NCBI GenBank assembly: GCA_018711275.1
Contig: DVIN01000060.1
Location: 1 to 38,076 of the forward strand
From: Candidatus Pullilachnospira intestinigallinarum
GTDB taxonomy: Bacteria; Bacillota; Clostridia; Lachnospirales; Lachnospiraceae
DNA length: 38,076 bases
Direction of reading: 5' to 3'
Part shown: positions 1 to 8,351 of the stretch, one piece after another
How the letters are laid out: each line of letters opens with the position of its first letter
Position numbering within the stretch: the first letter of the stretch is position 1
Program-made: the position numbers and the translations under genes
Notes under the pieces: model-generated
Told to the model about the DNA's origin: nothing
The model's database searches: none
Seen by the model: the letters and a program-made list of their open reading frames with translations, nothing else

Positions 1-112
1 ATGTGCTGAAAGGGATCCCGTTTTCTATGCACCATTGACGGTCGGTAAGCCCGCTGGATCTGCACTGGGTGATCAGATTTAACCAATGTTCATCATTTAA
101 AGTTGTACTCAT
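1..112 (-). CDS. tnpA: IS66-family accessory protein TnpA, N-terminal fragment
   Basis: The first 37 codons read MSTTLNDEHWLNLITQCRSS and continue GLTDRQWCIENGIPFST. This is the N-terminal helix-turn-helix region of the small IS66 accessory protein TnpA, in which the phrase 'H/W..LI..CR.SGLT...WC.ENGI..STFYYW' is typical. The family is required with TnpB and the DDE transposase TnpC for transposition. The start codon at 112-110 has GGAG upstream (minus strand, around 120). The gene runs off the left edge, so length and integrity cannot be judged. Nothing visible suggests the fragment itself is broken. Confidence 0.85.
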   Translation of the reverse strand, partial: MSTTLNDEHWLNLITQCRSSGLTDRQWCIENGIPFST

Positions 113-296
113 TTGATTCATCTCCTTCAATGTGAGATTTTGGAGTAACCAGGTACAGCAACAGCGACCAAAGATGTGAGATTGAAGCGTAGCTTTTGCA
201 ATCCCGAGAACCGGATAGGAAGTGAATTACTCCAAGTATTTGAAGTATCTCACAAAAGTTAGAGTTTGACTATCCGGTTGGTTATAAAGCGCTTAC
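1..296 (-). mobile_element. IS66-family insertion sequence, one end (cut by the window edge)
   Basis: The minus strand carries the start of an IS66 accessory gene (tnpA) behind about 180 nt of non-coding end sequence. The outer boundary is placed at 296. Read inward on the minus strand, the terminal sequence begins GTAAGCGC, the characteristic start of IS66-family terminal inverted repeats, and runs to about 270. Inside the end, TGTGAGATT occurs at 131-139 and 175-183, and its inverse ATCTCACA at 247-254; these may be transposase or regulatory sites (inference). Downstream of 296 a nuclease gene is open but lacks its N-terminus, as expected for an insertion. IS66 elements usually make 8-bp target duplications, so 297-304 would be one copy; the other lies outside the window. 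Confidence 0.8.
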
Positions 297-792
297 TCTG
301 GTTTTGCCCGGATCCGGCCAGGAAACGACAGAATACCATTAAGAAGATTTCGCTGAGTGAGACAGCAGTTTTTGGAGAAATGGATACCTTCGGAAAGAAC
401 TCCGATCTGATGGAGATTCTGATTATCAATCTGGGAGATGCCAGGGAGCCGGTGGATAATCAAATTCTTCGCCTGATGAACGTGCTGTTGTCGTGCCAGA
501 CAGATGTGCGGGAAAAGCAGCGGGTGATGAGGGAAGAATTTCACATAGCAATGACAGCAGAACTGGAAGTGGAGGTGGAAGCTTTGTGTAATCTGAGTCA
601 GGGAATATATAATGAGGGCTTTGAGACTGGTGTTGAAAAGGGCATGGAAAAAGGTATTGAAAAGGGCATCGAGGGCGCAGTAGAATGCTTCGTGAAGAAG
701 GATACAAAGATTCACAGATCATCGAACGCATCCGGAAGCGGTTCGGACTGACCCAGGAAGATGCGGAGAGATATGTGGTTGCACGGGTGTAA
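297..792 (+). pseudogene. Rpn/PD-(D/E)XK nuclease family (transposase-like) C-terminal remnant, IS-truncated and frameshifted
   Basis: From about 340 the + strand encodes a segment typical of the C-terminal half of Rpn-family recombination-promoting nucleases common in Lachnospiraceae. It contains DLMEILIINLGD, 'REEFHIAMTAELEVEVEALCNLSQGIY', then the repeated GMEKGIEKGIEG tract. The N-terminal catalytic PD-(D/E)XK part is missing because the reading frame is cut at 296 by the IS66 end. A second lesion is visible. At about 683-686 the frame is lost, while the -1 frame from 685 continues with the expected tail (MLREEGYKDSQIIERI to VVARV) and stops at 790-792. One missing base after the GTAGAA triplets explains this. 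A full-length relative lies at 22584-23486. The frame between 297 and 340 is not clearly homologous, so further damage near the junction is possible. Confidence 0.8.
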
Positions 793-842
793 TGGAATCT
801 GTAAATTCAGGCTGTGAACAGTTCAGCAATGGAAGTATAGGG

Positions 843-876
843 GCATCTGTCAGAGAAATCTGACAGGTGCTTTTTT
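843..876 (+). terminator. Rho-independent terminator
   Basis: An 11-bp stem (843-853 pairs with 860-870, CTGTCAG against CTGACAG at the core) with a 6-nt loop is followed by six T at 871-876. It lies 50 nt after the nuclease pseudogene stop and would end its transcription before the fucose operon. Confidence 0.85.
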
Positions 877-959
877 CAGTTGTGATAAGAATCCCCCATA
901 AAAAACCAACATCGTACAGATAAAAGCAATTTTTGTGAATTAAATCCAAATGTTATCCC

Positions 960-968
960 TGCTACAAT
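960..968 (+). promoter_or_regulatory. Candidate extended -10 promoter for the GDP-fucose operon
   Basis: TGCTACAAT at 960-968 fits an extended -10 element (TGnTAtAAT). No good -35 lies 17 nt upstream, which is tolerated by extended -10 promoters. It is about 120 nt upstream of the gmd start and downstream of the terminator at 843-876. The long leader holds a tandem repeat. Confidence 0.4.
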
Positions 969-1037
969 ATTCCCCGGCGATCCCAAATACAATAGTTTCG
1001 CCGGAACCCTATGAAGAACAAATACCAAAATATTGTA

Positions 1038-1063
1038 GAAATAATGTACAGAAATAATGTACA
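1038..1063 (+). repeat. Perfect 13-bp tandem duplication in the gmd leader
   Basis: The unit GAAATAATGTACA occurs twice without spacer (1038-1050 and 1051-1063), ending 22 nt before the gmd start and 8 nt before its Shine-Dalgarno sequence. It could be a simple slippage duplication or a paired regulator site; the sequence alone does not decide. Confidence 0.85.
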
Positions 1064-1085
1064 AACGAAACGGAGGATAACAAGA

Positions 1086-2135
1086 ATGAAAAAAGCACTT
1101 ATCACCGGTATCACCGGTCAGGACGGCTCTTATCTGGCGGAGTTTCTGCTGGAAAAAGGCTATGAGGTCCACGGCATTGTCCGGAGAGCATCCATTTCCA
1201 ACACGGCCCGCATTGACCATCTGATGGGGCAGATTACGCTGCACGACGGCGATCTGTCGGATTCATCCGGCCTGATCCGTCTGGTAGGGGAGATTCGCCC
1301 TGATGAAATCTATAATCTGGCGGCCCAGAGCCATGTGCAGGTTTCCTTTGACGCGCCGGAGTATTCCGGTGATGTGGATGCTCTGGGGGTTCTGCGGGTG
1401 CTGGAGGCGGTGCGTGTCTGCGGTCTGACGAAGACCTGCAAGGTTTACCAGGCGTCCACCTCGGAACTGTATGGAAAAGTGGAGGAAGTGCCCCAGAGGG
1501 AGACAACCCCCTTCCATCCCTACAGCCCCTATGCGGTGGCAAAGCAGTATGGCTTCTGGATCGTCAAAGAATACCGGGAGGCCTATGGAATGTTTGCGGT
1601 CAACGGTATTCTCTTTAACCACGAGTCGGAGCGGCGCGGGGAAAATTTTGTGACCCGCAAAATCACTCTGGCCGCCGGACGGATTGCGGAGGGGTTGCAG
1701 GATCATCTGGAGCTGGGCAACATGGATTCTTTGAGAGATTGGGGATATGCCAAAGATTATGTGGAATGTATGTGGCTCATCATGCAGCAGGAGAAGCCGG
1801 AGGATTTCGTGATTGCCACAGGTGTGCAGCATACGGTCCGGGATTTTACGGAGAAAGCCTTTGCGGCCAACGGTATTTCCATCCGCTGGGAAGGATGCGG
1901 GCTGGAGGAGAAAGGGTATGACGCGGAAACCGGGAAAATGCTGGTATGTGTCAACCCGGCCTGGTTCCGGCCCACCGATGTGGACAATCTGTGGGGAGAT
2001 CCCACCAAGGCCAGGACGGTTCTGGGCTGGAATCCCCAGAAGACCACCTATGAGCAGCTGGTGGAGATCATGGCAAAACATGACCGGATGCTGGCAAAAC
2101 GGGAGAAAGCCATGAAGGAGGCGCAGGAAATATGA
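1086..2135 (+). CDS. gmd: GDP-mannose 4,6-dehydratase
   Basis: The product converts GDP-D-mannose to GDP-4-keto-6-deoxy-D-mannose in the cytoplasm, the first committed step to GDP-L-fucose. At 349 residues it has the usual family length. It is an extended short-chain dehydrogenase with the NADP-binding motif GITGQDG (residues 8-14), the catalytic Ser/Thr-Glu in STSELYG (124-130) and YAVAK (Tyr149, Lys153). NHESERRG is a typical Gmd substrate-loop phrase. An in-frame GTG/ATG region upstream from 1011 is open, but the ATG at 1086 has GGAGG at 1072-1076 and gives the canonical [14 protein letters not shown] start. The stop overlaps the next gene by 4 nt (ATGA), so gmd and fcl are probably translationally coupled. 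Confidence 0.97.
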   Translation: MKKALITGITGQDGSYLAEFLLEKGYEVHGIVRRASISNTARIDHLMGQITLHDGDLSDSSGLIRLVGEIRPDEIYNLAAQSHVQVSFDAPEYSGDVDALGVLRVLEAVRVCGLTKTCKVYQASTSELYGKVEEVPQRETTPFHPYSPYAVAKQYGFWIVKEYREAYGMFAVNGILFNHESERRGENFVTRKITLAAGRIAEGLQDHLELGNMDSLRDWGYAKDYVECMWLIMQQEKPEDFVIATGVQHTVRDFTEKAFAANGISIRWEGCGLEEKGYDAETGKMLVCVNPAWFRPTDVDNLWGDPTKARTVLGWNPQKTTYEQLVEIMAKHDRMLAKREKAMKEAQEI

Positions 2136-3076
2136 TGGAGAAAGATGCGAAGATTTATGTGGCAGGCCACCGGGGAATGGTGGGTTCCGCCATTGTCCGG
2201 GAACTGGAGCGGCAGGGATATGTCAATATTATTACCCGTACCCATAAAGAACTGGATCTGACCCGGCAGGAGGCGGTGGAAGCCTTTTTTGCCCAGGAGA
2301 AGCCGGAATACGTGTTCCTGGCGGCGGCCAAGGTGGGCGGTATTGTGGCCAATGAGTCTGCCCTGGCGGATTTCATGTATGACAATATGATTCTGGAGAT
2401 GAATGTGATTCATGCCGCCTGGAAGAACGGCTGCAAGAAGCTGGAATTTCTGGGATCTTCCTGTATTTATCCCCGCATGGCGCCCCAGCCCATGAAGGAG
2501 AGCTGCCTGCTTACCGGGGAGCTGGAGAAGACCAATGAGGCGTATGCCCTGGCGAAGATCAGCGGCCTGAAATACTGTGAATTTCTGAACCGGCAGTATG
2601 GCACTGATTATATCAGTGTGATGCCCACGAATCTTTACGGCCCCAATGACAATTACCATCCCACCCACAGTCATGTGCTTCCGGCCCTGATCCGCCGGTT
2701 CCATGAGGCCAAAGTGGAGGGGAGAGAGGTGGTTACCTGCTGGGGTGATGGCTCTCCGTTGCGGGAGTTCCTGTATGTGGATGATCTGGCAAATCTCTGC
2801 GTTTTCCTGATGAATCATTACAGTGGAAATGAGACGGTCAATGCCGGAACCGGCAAGGAACTGACCATCCGGGAACTGACAGAGCTGGTGGCCAAGGTTG
2901 TGGGCTATACCGGCAGGATCGAGTGGGATACTTCCAAACCCAACGGTACGCCCCGCAAGCTGCTGGATGTGTCCAAGGCCACCCGGCTGGGCTGGACTTA
3001 TAAGACTGAGCTGGAGGAAGGGATCCGCCTGTCCTATGAGGATTTCCTGCATAATCCCATGAGAGCGGAAAGATAG
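2132..3076 (+). CDS. fcl: GDP-L-fucose synthase (GDP-4-keto-6-deoxymannose epimerase/reductase)
   Basis: This 314-residue short-chain dehydrogenase carries out the 3,5-epimerisation and NADPH reduction that give GDP-L-fucose. Visible motifs are GHRGMVG (residues 12-18) for the cofactor, LGSSCIYP (108-114) with the catalytic Ser/Cys, and YALAK (Tyr138, Lys142). [20 protein letters not shown] is a characteristic stretch of this enzyme. A second ATG immediately follows the first (2135), so the start is uncertain by one codon. It overlaps gmd by 4 nt, as is common for the pair. It is also known as wcaG. Confidence 0.97.
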   Translation: MMEKDAKIYVAGHRGMVGSAIVRELERQGYVNIITRTHKELDLTRQEAVEAFFAQEKPEYVFLAAAKVGGIVANESALADFMYDNMILEMNVIHAAWKNGCKKLEFLGSSCIYPRMAPQPMKESCLLTGELEKTNEAYALAKISGLKYCEFLNRQYGTDYISVMPTNLYGPNDNYHPTHSHVLPALIRRFHEAKVEGREVVTCWGDGSPLREFLYVDDLANLCVFLMNHYSGNETVNAGTGKELTIRELTELVAKVVGYTGRIEWDTSKPNGTPRKLLDVSKATRLGWTYKTELEEGIRLSYEDFLHNPMRAER

Positions 3077-3110
3077 TGAGATTACAGTTTGAGTACAAGG
3101 AGAATGCCGT

Positions 3111-4427
3111 ATGAATATTATTTTACTGTCCGGCGGGTCCGGAAAACGTCTCTGGCCGCTGTCCAATGATATTCGTTCCAAACAATTCATCAAAATTTTC
3201 AGATGCCAGGACGGCACCTACGAATCCATGGTGCAGAGGGTTTATCGTCAGATTAAGAAGGCGGACAGTGATGCAGTCATAACCGTTGCCACCAGTAAAA
3301 CACAGGTGTCAGCGCTCCACAATCAGCTGGGGGACGATGTGGGGATTTCCGTGGAGCCGTGCCGCCGGGATACCTTTCCGGCCATTGCACTGGCCACTGC
3401 CTATCTTGCGGATGTGATGCATGTGGATCCGGAAGAGGCGGTGGTGGTCTGCCCGGTGGATCCCTATGTGGAGGATGCGTATTTTGAGGCGCTGAAATCG
3501 TTGGCCGCACAGGCCGGGAAGGGTGAAGCCAATCTTGTTCTGATGGGAATTGAACCTACCTATCCCAGTGAAAAGTACGGCTATATTATTCCGGAAAGCG
3601 CGGAGCATACAGCGGCTGTCAGAACCTTCAAGGAAAAGCCCACGGCGGATGTGGCCGGACAGTATATTGCTCAGGGGGCGCTGTGGAATGGCGGCGTATT
3701 TGCCTATAAACTGAAATATGTGCTGGACAAGGCACGGGAGCTGATCCATTATACGGATTATTATGAGCTGTTTTCCCGGTATGAGACGCTGACGAAAATT
3801 TCCTTTGATTATGCGGTGGTTGAAAAGGAAGAGAAGATTCAGGTACAGCGTTTTTCCGGTCAGTGGAAGGATCTGGGCACCTGGAATACGCTGACGGAGG
3901 CCATGGAGGAATCCGTGGTGGGAAAAGGTGTGCTGAATGAAACCTGTACGGGAGTCCACATCGTCAATGAGATGGATGTGCCGGTGCTGGCCATGGGGCT
4001 GCATGATGTGGTGATTTCCGCATCGCCGGAGGGGATCCTGGTTTCCGACAAGGAGCAGAGTTCCTATATTAAGCCCTATGTGGATCAGTTTGAACAGCAG
4101 GTGATGTTTGCGGAAAAGAGCTGGGGCAGCTTCCGGGTGCTTGATGTGGAAACGAAATCCATGACCATCAAGGTTACGCTGAATCCCGGACACCGTATGA
4201 ATTATCACAGTCACAGGAACCGGGATGAGGTCTGGGTGGTGATTTCCGGTGAAGGGAAGACGATTGTGGATGGATTTGAGCAGGCAGTAAATCCCGGGGA
4301 TGTCATCACCATGTCTGCCGGCTGCCGTCATACAGTGATTGCGCAGACAGAGCTGAAGCTTATTGAAGTACAGCTGGGCGAGGATATCAATGTCCACGAC
4401 AAACAGAAATTTGAACTGGAATATTAA
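3111..4427 (+). CDS. manC: Mannose-1-phosphate guanylyltransferase with C-terminal cupin domain
   Basis: This 438-residue protein makes GDP-mannose from GTP and mannose-1-phosphate. The N-terminal nucleotidyltransferase begins with LLSGGSGKRLWPLS (residues 5-18), the pyrophosphorylase signature, here with Lys where most family members have Thr. FKEKP near residue 176 is the second signature. A cupin domain (about 340-435, with PGHRMNYHSHRNRDEVWVV) resembles the type II phosphomannose isomerase domain of ManC/AlgA proteins. A separate class I isomerase (manA) follows, so the cupin may be structural or redundant (inference). AAGGAG lies 8 nt before the ATG. Confidence 0.93.
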   Translation: MNIILLSGGSGKRLWPLSNDIRSKQFIKIFRCQDGTYESMVQRVYRQIKKADSDAVITVATSKTQVSALHNQLGDDVGISVEPCRRDTFPAIALATAYLADVMHVDPEEAVVVCPVDPYVEDAYFEALKSLAAQAGKGEANLVLMGIEPTYPSEKYGYIIPESAEHTAAVRTFKEKPTADVAGQYIAQGALWNGGVFAYKLKYVLDKARELIHYTDYYELFSRYETLTKISFDYAVVEKEEKIQVQRFSGQWKDLGTWNTLTEAMEESVVGKGVLNETCTGVHIVNEMDVPVLAMGLHDVVISASPEGILVSDKEQSSYIKPYVDQFEQQVMFAEKSWGSFRVLDVETKSMTIKVTLNPGHRMNYHSHRNRDEVWVVISGEGKTIVDGFEQAVNPGDVITMSAGCRHTVIAQTELKLIEVQLGEDINVHDKQKFELEY

Positions 4428-4439
4428 GGGTGAGGAATC

Positions 4440-5417
4440 GTGAATAATCCGTTTTTGCTGCGGCCCTCCGGGAAAGATTACCTGTGGGGCGGACGACGAT
4501 TGAATGATGAATTTGAAAAAGGTATAGAGATGTACCCGCTGGCGGAAACATGGGAGTGTTCCACCCATCCGGACGGACCCAGCTATGTTTCCGGAGGAAG
4601 CTTTGACGGGGAGACCTTGGCTGATGTGATCCGGGCCCATCCGGATTATCTGGGATCCCGTCATGCCGGAGAATCGGAGCTCCCCATTCTGATCAAATTT
4701 ATTGATGCGAAAAAGGATCTGTCGGTCCAGGTACATCCCACCGATGCCTACGCACGGGAGCATGAAAATGGTCAGCGGGGGAAAACAGAGATGTGGTATG
4801 TACTGGATGCGGGAAAAGACGCCAGCCTGATTTACGGCCTTCGGTACAGCGCCAGCCAGCAGCAGATGCGGCAGATGATCCGTGAGGGTTCTGTCACAAA
4901 AATCCTCCAGAAGGTTCCGGTGAAAAAAGACGATCTGTTTTTCATCGAAGCGGGAACCATCCATGCCATCGGGGCGGGGACCCTGGTGGCGGAAATACAG
5001 GAAAATTCCAACCTCACTTACCGGCTGTATGATTATGACCGGGTGGGAAAGGACGGAAAGAAAAGACAGCTCCATGTGGATAAGGCTCTGCAGGTGGCCA
5101 ATCTGCAAAGCAGCGCCGAGCCCAGACAGCCGTTGCGGGTTTTAAAATACCGGCAGGGCGTCGCTTCCGAACTGCTTTGCCGCTGCCGGTATTTTGAAGT
5201 TTACCGGATGATTGTCAATACGGAACGGCGGCAGAAGGTTCATTATCGGGCGGACGCGGTGTCATTTCGGGTATTGCTTTGTGTCAACGGCTGCGGGATG
5301 ATACGGTTTGAAAATACGGAGATCATTTTTTATGAGGGAGACTGTATTTTCGTACCGGCAGATTCCGTGATGCTGCGTATTCACGGACAGGCCCAGTTTC
5401 TGGATGTAAGAGGATGA
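4440..5417 (+). CDS. manA: Class I mannose-6-phosphate isomerase
   Basis: The enzyme interconverts fructose-6-phosphate and mannose-6-phosphate, feeding the GDP-mannose branch. At 325 residues it matches the short Gram-positive form. The zinc site is visible in QVHPTD (Gln97, His99), KTEMWYV (Glu117) and AGTIHAIGAG (His175). The start is GTG at 4440; it follows manC by 12 nt and has a weak GGTGAGG as its ribosome site. The C-terminal half keeps a second cupin-like fold without obvious metal ligands, as in the family. Confidence 0.93.
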   Translation: MNNPFLLRPSGKDYLWGGRRLNDEFEKGIEMYPLAETWECSTHPDGPSYVSGGSFDGETLADVIRAHPDYLGSRHAGESELPILIKFIDAKKDLSVQVHPTDAYAREHENGQRGKTEMWYVLDAGKDASLIYGLRYSASQQQMRQMIREGSVTKILQKVPVKKDDLFFIEAGTIHAIGAGTLVAEIQENSNLTYRLYDYDRVGKDGKKRQLHVDKALQVANLQSSAEPRQPLRVLKYRQGVASELLCRCRYFEVYRMIVNTERRQKVHYRADAVSFRVLLCVNGCGMIRFENTEIIFYEGDCIFVPADSVMLRIHGQAQFLDVRG

Positions 5418-5421
5418 TTCT

Positions 5422-5964
5422 ATGAGAAAATGGAGAAAAATACACTCAGAACCGCTGGTGGATACCCATTGGGCCCAGGTGCACAGAGATTCGGTGGAGC
5501 TTCCCAATGGATGCCGTATCGATGATTTCTATACGGTTACCATCAATGATGCGGCTGCGATTGTGGCCCTGGATGATGCGGGGAATATCCTTTTGAAAAA
5601 GGAATATCGCTACTGTTATGACCGGGATCTTATCGAAATTCCGGCGGGAACCTTTGAGCGTGGGGAAACGGACGGGCTGGAGGTGGCCCGGCGGGAACTG
5701 CTGGAGGAAACCGGCTATATTTCGGAGAACTGGCAGTATATCGGAGCTACAGTGGAAAGTTCTGCAAAGCTCACCAATCAGATGCATATCTATTTTGCGG
5801 AACATTGCCGCAAGGTCAGTGAACAGAAACTGGACGAGACGGAGGAACTGGAGGTGCTGGTGGTGCCCCTGGTACAGGCGGTGGAGATGGTAATGCGTGG
5901 GGAAATCTGCTGCAACAGCTCTGCCCATGGGATTTTGTGGGCGGCACGAAAGCTGGGAGTGTGA
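5422..5964 (+). CDS. Nudix hydrolase, ADP-ribose pyrophosphatase-like
   Basis: This 180-residue Nudix protein lies inside the fucose operon, 4 nt after manA. The catalytic core RELLEETGY (residues 91-99) supplies the metal-binding glutamates, and PAG at 74-76 precedes the box as in ADP-ribose pyrophosphatases. The spacing between the first Glu of the box (Glu82) and Arg91-Glu92 is eight residues rather than the usual seven, so the loop has one extra residue. Close relatives hydrolyse ADP-ribose. The position among GDP-sugar genes raises the possibility of a GDP-mannose or other sugar-nucleotide substrate, as for E. coli GDP-mannose hydrolases, but the sequence does not settle this. Confidence 0.85.
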   Translation: MRKWRKIHSEPLVDTHWAQVHRDSVELPNGCRIDDFYTVTINDAAAIVALDDAGNILLKKEYRYCYDRDLIEIPAGTFERGETDGLEVARRELLEETGYISENWQYIGATVESSAKLTNQMHIYFAEHCRKVSEQKLDETEELEVLVVPLVQAVEMVMRGEICCNSSAHGILWAARKLGV

Positions 5965-5978
5965 GAAGGAGAAGTGCA

Positions 5979-7649
5979 ATGGAGATAAAAAGAGAGTATG
6001 AACGCTGGCTGAAGCTGGCCACATCCGACGCAGAGGTATCCGAAGAGCTGCGCCGGATGGATGAGAGCCAAAGGGAAGATGCCTTTTACCGTGATCTGTC
6101 TTTTGGCACCGGCGGCCTTCGCGGAGTGATCGGGGCGGGCACCAACCGGATGAATATCTACACAGTGGCAAAAGCATCGCAGGGGCTGGCAGATTATCTG
6201 AAAAAGAATTTGTCCCGGCCTTCTGTGGTGATCGGGTATGACAGCCGCATCAAAAGCGATCTGTTTGCGAAAGTGGCTGCGGAGGTTTTTGCGGCCAATG
6301 GCGTAACGGTTCATATCTGGCCGGAGCTGATGCCTGTGCCCACGGTATCTTTTGCCGTCCGGTATCTGAATGCCTGTGCGGGCGTGATGATCACCGCCTC
6401 CCATAATCCCGGTAAATATAACGGATATAAGGTGTATGGCCCGGACGGCTGCCAGATCACAACGGAGGCGGCAGGGGAAATTCTCGCGGAGATTCAGAAA
6501 CTGGACATCTTCTCCGACGTCAGAACCGGTGATTTTGACGCGGCTGCGGCAGCCGGTGAAATCCGGTATATTTCGGAGGAAGTTTATACTGCATTTGTGG
6601 AAGCGGTTAAAAACCAGTCGGTTCTGTTTGGTGAGGAAGTCAATAAGGATGTGGCCATTGTGTACAGCCCTCTGAACGGAACCGGGCTGAAGCCGGTGAC
6701 CCGGACGCTGCGGGAGATGGGATATACCAATATCACTGTGGTAAAAGAACAGGAACAGCCGGACGGCCATTTTCCTACCTGTCCGTATCCCAACCCCGAA
6801 ATCAGAGAGGCCATGGCCCTGGGCATGGAGTATGCCAGAACGTGCAATGCGGATCTTATGCTCGCCACCGATCCGGACTGCGACCGTGTGGGGATTGCGG
6901 TGAAAAACCGTTTGGGTGAATATGAGCTGCTCACCGGCAATCAGGTGGGCCTGCTGTTGCTGGATTATATCTGCCAACAGCGGATAAAACACGGGAAAAT
7001 GCCGGAGGATCCGGTCATGGTGAAAACCATTGTCACCATGGATATGGGAGAGCAGATCGCGGAACACTATGGCGTGCGTACCGTCAATGTGCTGACCGGA
7101 TTCAAATTCATCGGCGAGCAGATCGGAAAACTGGAAAAGCAGGGGAAGGCAGACAGCTATATCTTTGGATTTGAGGAGAGCTACGGCTATCTGACCGGCA
7201 CCTATGTCCGCGATAAAGACGGGGTCAACGGCGCATATATGATCTGTGAGATGTTCAGCTATTATGCCAGCCGTGGAATCACCCTGACGGATAAGCTGGA
7301 GGAACTGTATAAAACTTACGGATATTGTCTGAATACGCTGCACAGCTATACGTTCGAGGGCAGTGCGGGATTCGTGAAAATGCAGGCCATCATGCAGAAA
7401 TTCCGCAGTGGTGTGGACAGCTTTGGCGGGAAAAGGGTGGAGAAGCTTCTGGACTATGCGTCCGGAATTGACGGCCTGCCTAAGTCCGATGTGCTGAAAT
7501 TCCTGCTGGAGGACAACTGCTCTGTGGTGGTACGTCCTTCGGGTACAGAGCCGAAGCTGAAGCTGTACATTTCTGTCAGCGCAGAGGACAGAGAAACCGC
7601 AGAAATGGAAGAAAAAGAAATTGTAAACAGCGCAGAGACATTTTTGTGA
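5979..7649 (+). CDS. Phosphohexomutase (phosphomannomutase/phosphoglucomutase)
   Basis: This 556-residue alpha-D-phosphohexomutase probably converts mannose-6-phosphate to mannose-1-phosphate, the one step otherwise missing from this operon; glucose phosphates may also be substrates. All four family loops are present: the phosphoserine loop TASHNPGKYNGY (Ser141), the metal loop DPDCDRVG (Asp298, 300, 302), the sugar loop GFEESYGY (397-404) and the phosphate loop RPSGTEPKLK near the C-terminus. The length fits the PgcA-type Firmicutes subgroup. An earlier in-frame start overlaps the Nudix gene, but the ATG at 5979 with AAGGAG just upstream is preferred. It is the last gene of the operon. Confidence 0.92.
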   Translation: MEIKREYERWLKLATSDAEVSEELRRMDESQREDAFYRDLSFGTGGLRGVIGAGTNRMNIYTVAKASQGLADYLKKNLSRPSVVIGYDSRIKSDLFAKVAAEVFAANGVTVHIWPELMPVPTVSFAVRYLNACAGVMITASHNPGKYNGYKVYGPDGCQITTEAAGEILAEIQKLDIFSDVRTGDFDAAAAAGEIRYISEEVYTAFVEAVKNQSVLFGEEVNKDVAIVYSPLNGTGLKPVTRTLREMGYTNITVVKEQEQPDGHFPTCPYPNPEIREAMALGMEYARTCNADLMLATDPDCDRVGIAVKNRLGEYELLTGNQVGLLLLDYICQQRIKHGKMPEDPVMVKTIVTMDMGEQIAEHYGVRTVNVLTGFKFIGEQIGKLEKQGKADSYIFGFEESYGYLTGTYVRDKDGVNGAYMICEMFSYYASRGITLTDKLEELYKTYGYCLNTLHSYTFEGSAGFVKMQAIMQKFRSGVDSFGGKRVEKLLDYASGIDGLPKSDVLKFLLEDNCSVVVRPSGTEPKLKLYISVSAEDRETAEMEEKEIVNSAETFL

Positions 7650-7718
7650 CAGTGAAGCCGGAAGGCTGAGCTGTTACAATGTGAAGAGACAGTGCCGGAT
7701 AAGTTGGGGCTGTATGTT

Positions 7719-7760
7719 ATCAAAAATGAACTCGTCTGGAATGGCGGGTTCTTTTTTGAT
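7719..7760. terminator. Strong, likely bidirectional terminator
   Basis: A 16-bp stem (7719-7734 with 7745-7760) has one mismatch and one G-T pair. The stem ends carry A-tracts on the left and T-tracts on the right, so it can act on both strands. It closes the fucose operon 70 nt after the phosphohexomutase stop. Confidence 0.85.
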
Positions 7761-7881
7761 AAGTGATACGCAGACTGTTTTGTATGCGCTGCAGTAAGCT
7801 TGCATTACCGTATTGCAAATATATAAAATGCATATACGAAAAATAAATGTAAAAATTCACAAATATTTTATGCTCTTTTTC

Positions 7882-7910
7882 TTGCCAAATATCGTATTCC
7901 ATATTATACT
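7882..7910 (+). promoter_or_regulatory. Promoter in front of the second Rpn remnant
   Basis: TTGCCA (7882-7887) and TATACT (7905-7910) are separated by exactly 17 nt. The first codons of the remnant follow 11 nt after the -10, so the native 5' end of the gene has been lost and the promoter now abuts the gene fragment. Confidence 0.65.
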
Positions 7911-7921
7911 GTTAGCAGGCA

Positions 7922-8197
7922 ATGAAGGGATGCATCCGGGAGGGGATCCTGGAGGAATTTCTGCGCTGGAATCGATCGGAGGCGATGAAAGTGAGTATCT
8001 ATGAATACGATGCGGAGAAACATCTGAGAATGGAGAGGGAGGAGGCATATAAGGATGGCCAGGCTGATGGTCAGGCATTCCTGTTTCGTATCATCCGGAA
8101 GAAAAGAGATAATGGGAAATCAATTGCCCAGATAGCTGCCGACCTGGACGAAGATGAGCAGGTGATACAGGAACTGATCAACCAGCTTTCAGAATAA
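7922..8197 (+). pseudogene. Rpn-family nuclease C-terminal fragment
   Basis: A 91-codon open frame encodes CIREGILEEFLRWNRSEAMK, then VSIYEYDAEKHLRMEREEAY, the sequence found near the C-terminus of Rpn/PD-(D/E)XK transposase-like nucleases. The N-terminal nuclease domain (about 200 residues) is absent. The only Met, at 7922, corresponds to an internal position of the family and lacks a good ribosome site. The fragment ends with a small helical tail (IAQIAADLDEDEQVIQELI) resembling the usual degenerate helix-turn-helix end. It is best read as a decayed copy left by deletion, although the promoter just upstream could still drive a small protein. Confidence 0.7.
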
Positions 8198-8250
8198 CGT
8201 CAGGAAAAACAATCCATCAGAACAGCGATAAAAAGTTTTGAGTATAAAAA

Positions 8251-8298
8251 ATGGAACCGGCAGACAGAAATGATTTTTCGCCAGTCTGTCGGTTCCAT
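8251..8298 (-). terminator. Terminator of the SOS polymerase operon
   Basis: A 15-bp stem (8251-8265 with 8284-8298, one G-T pair) is followed on the minus strand by a run of T (opposite 8246-8250). It lies 54 nt after the YolD stop. Confidence 0.85.
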
Positions 8299-8351
8299 TA
8301 TGCAATTCGGGGTATCCGGCAGGTATCAGGAAGCATGGCGCAAGTCCGCCC

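Noticed and set aside
1011-1085. Extension of gmd upstream to an in-frame start at 1011
   Set aside because: The extension translates the leader with its 13-bp tandem repeat, and the ribosome site GGAGG at 1072-1076 fits the ATG at 1086.
7813-8004. A 63-codon + strand frame preceding the second Rpn remnant
   Set aside because: It overlaps the promoter at 7882-7910, is in a different frame from the Rpn-like sequence and has no ribosome site.
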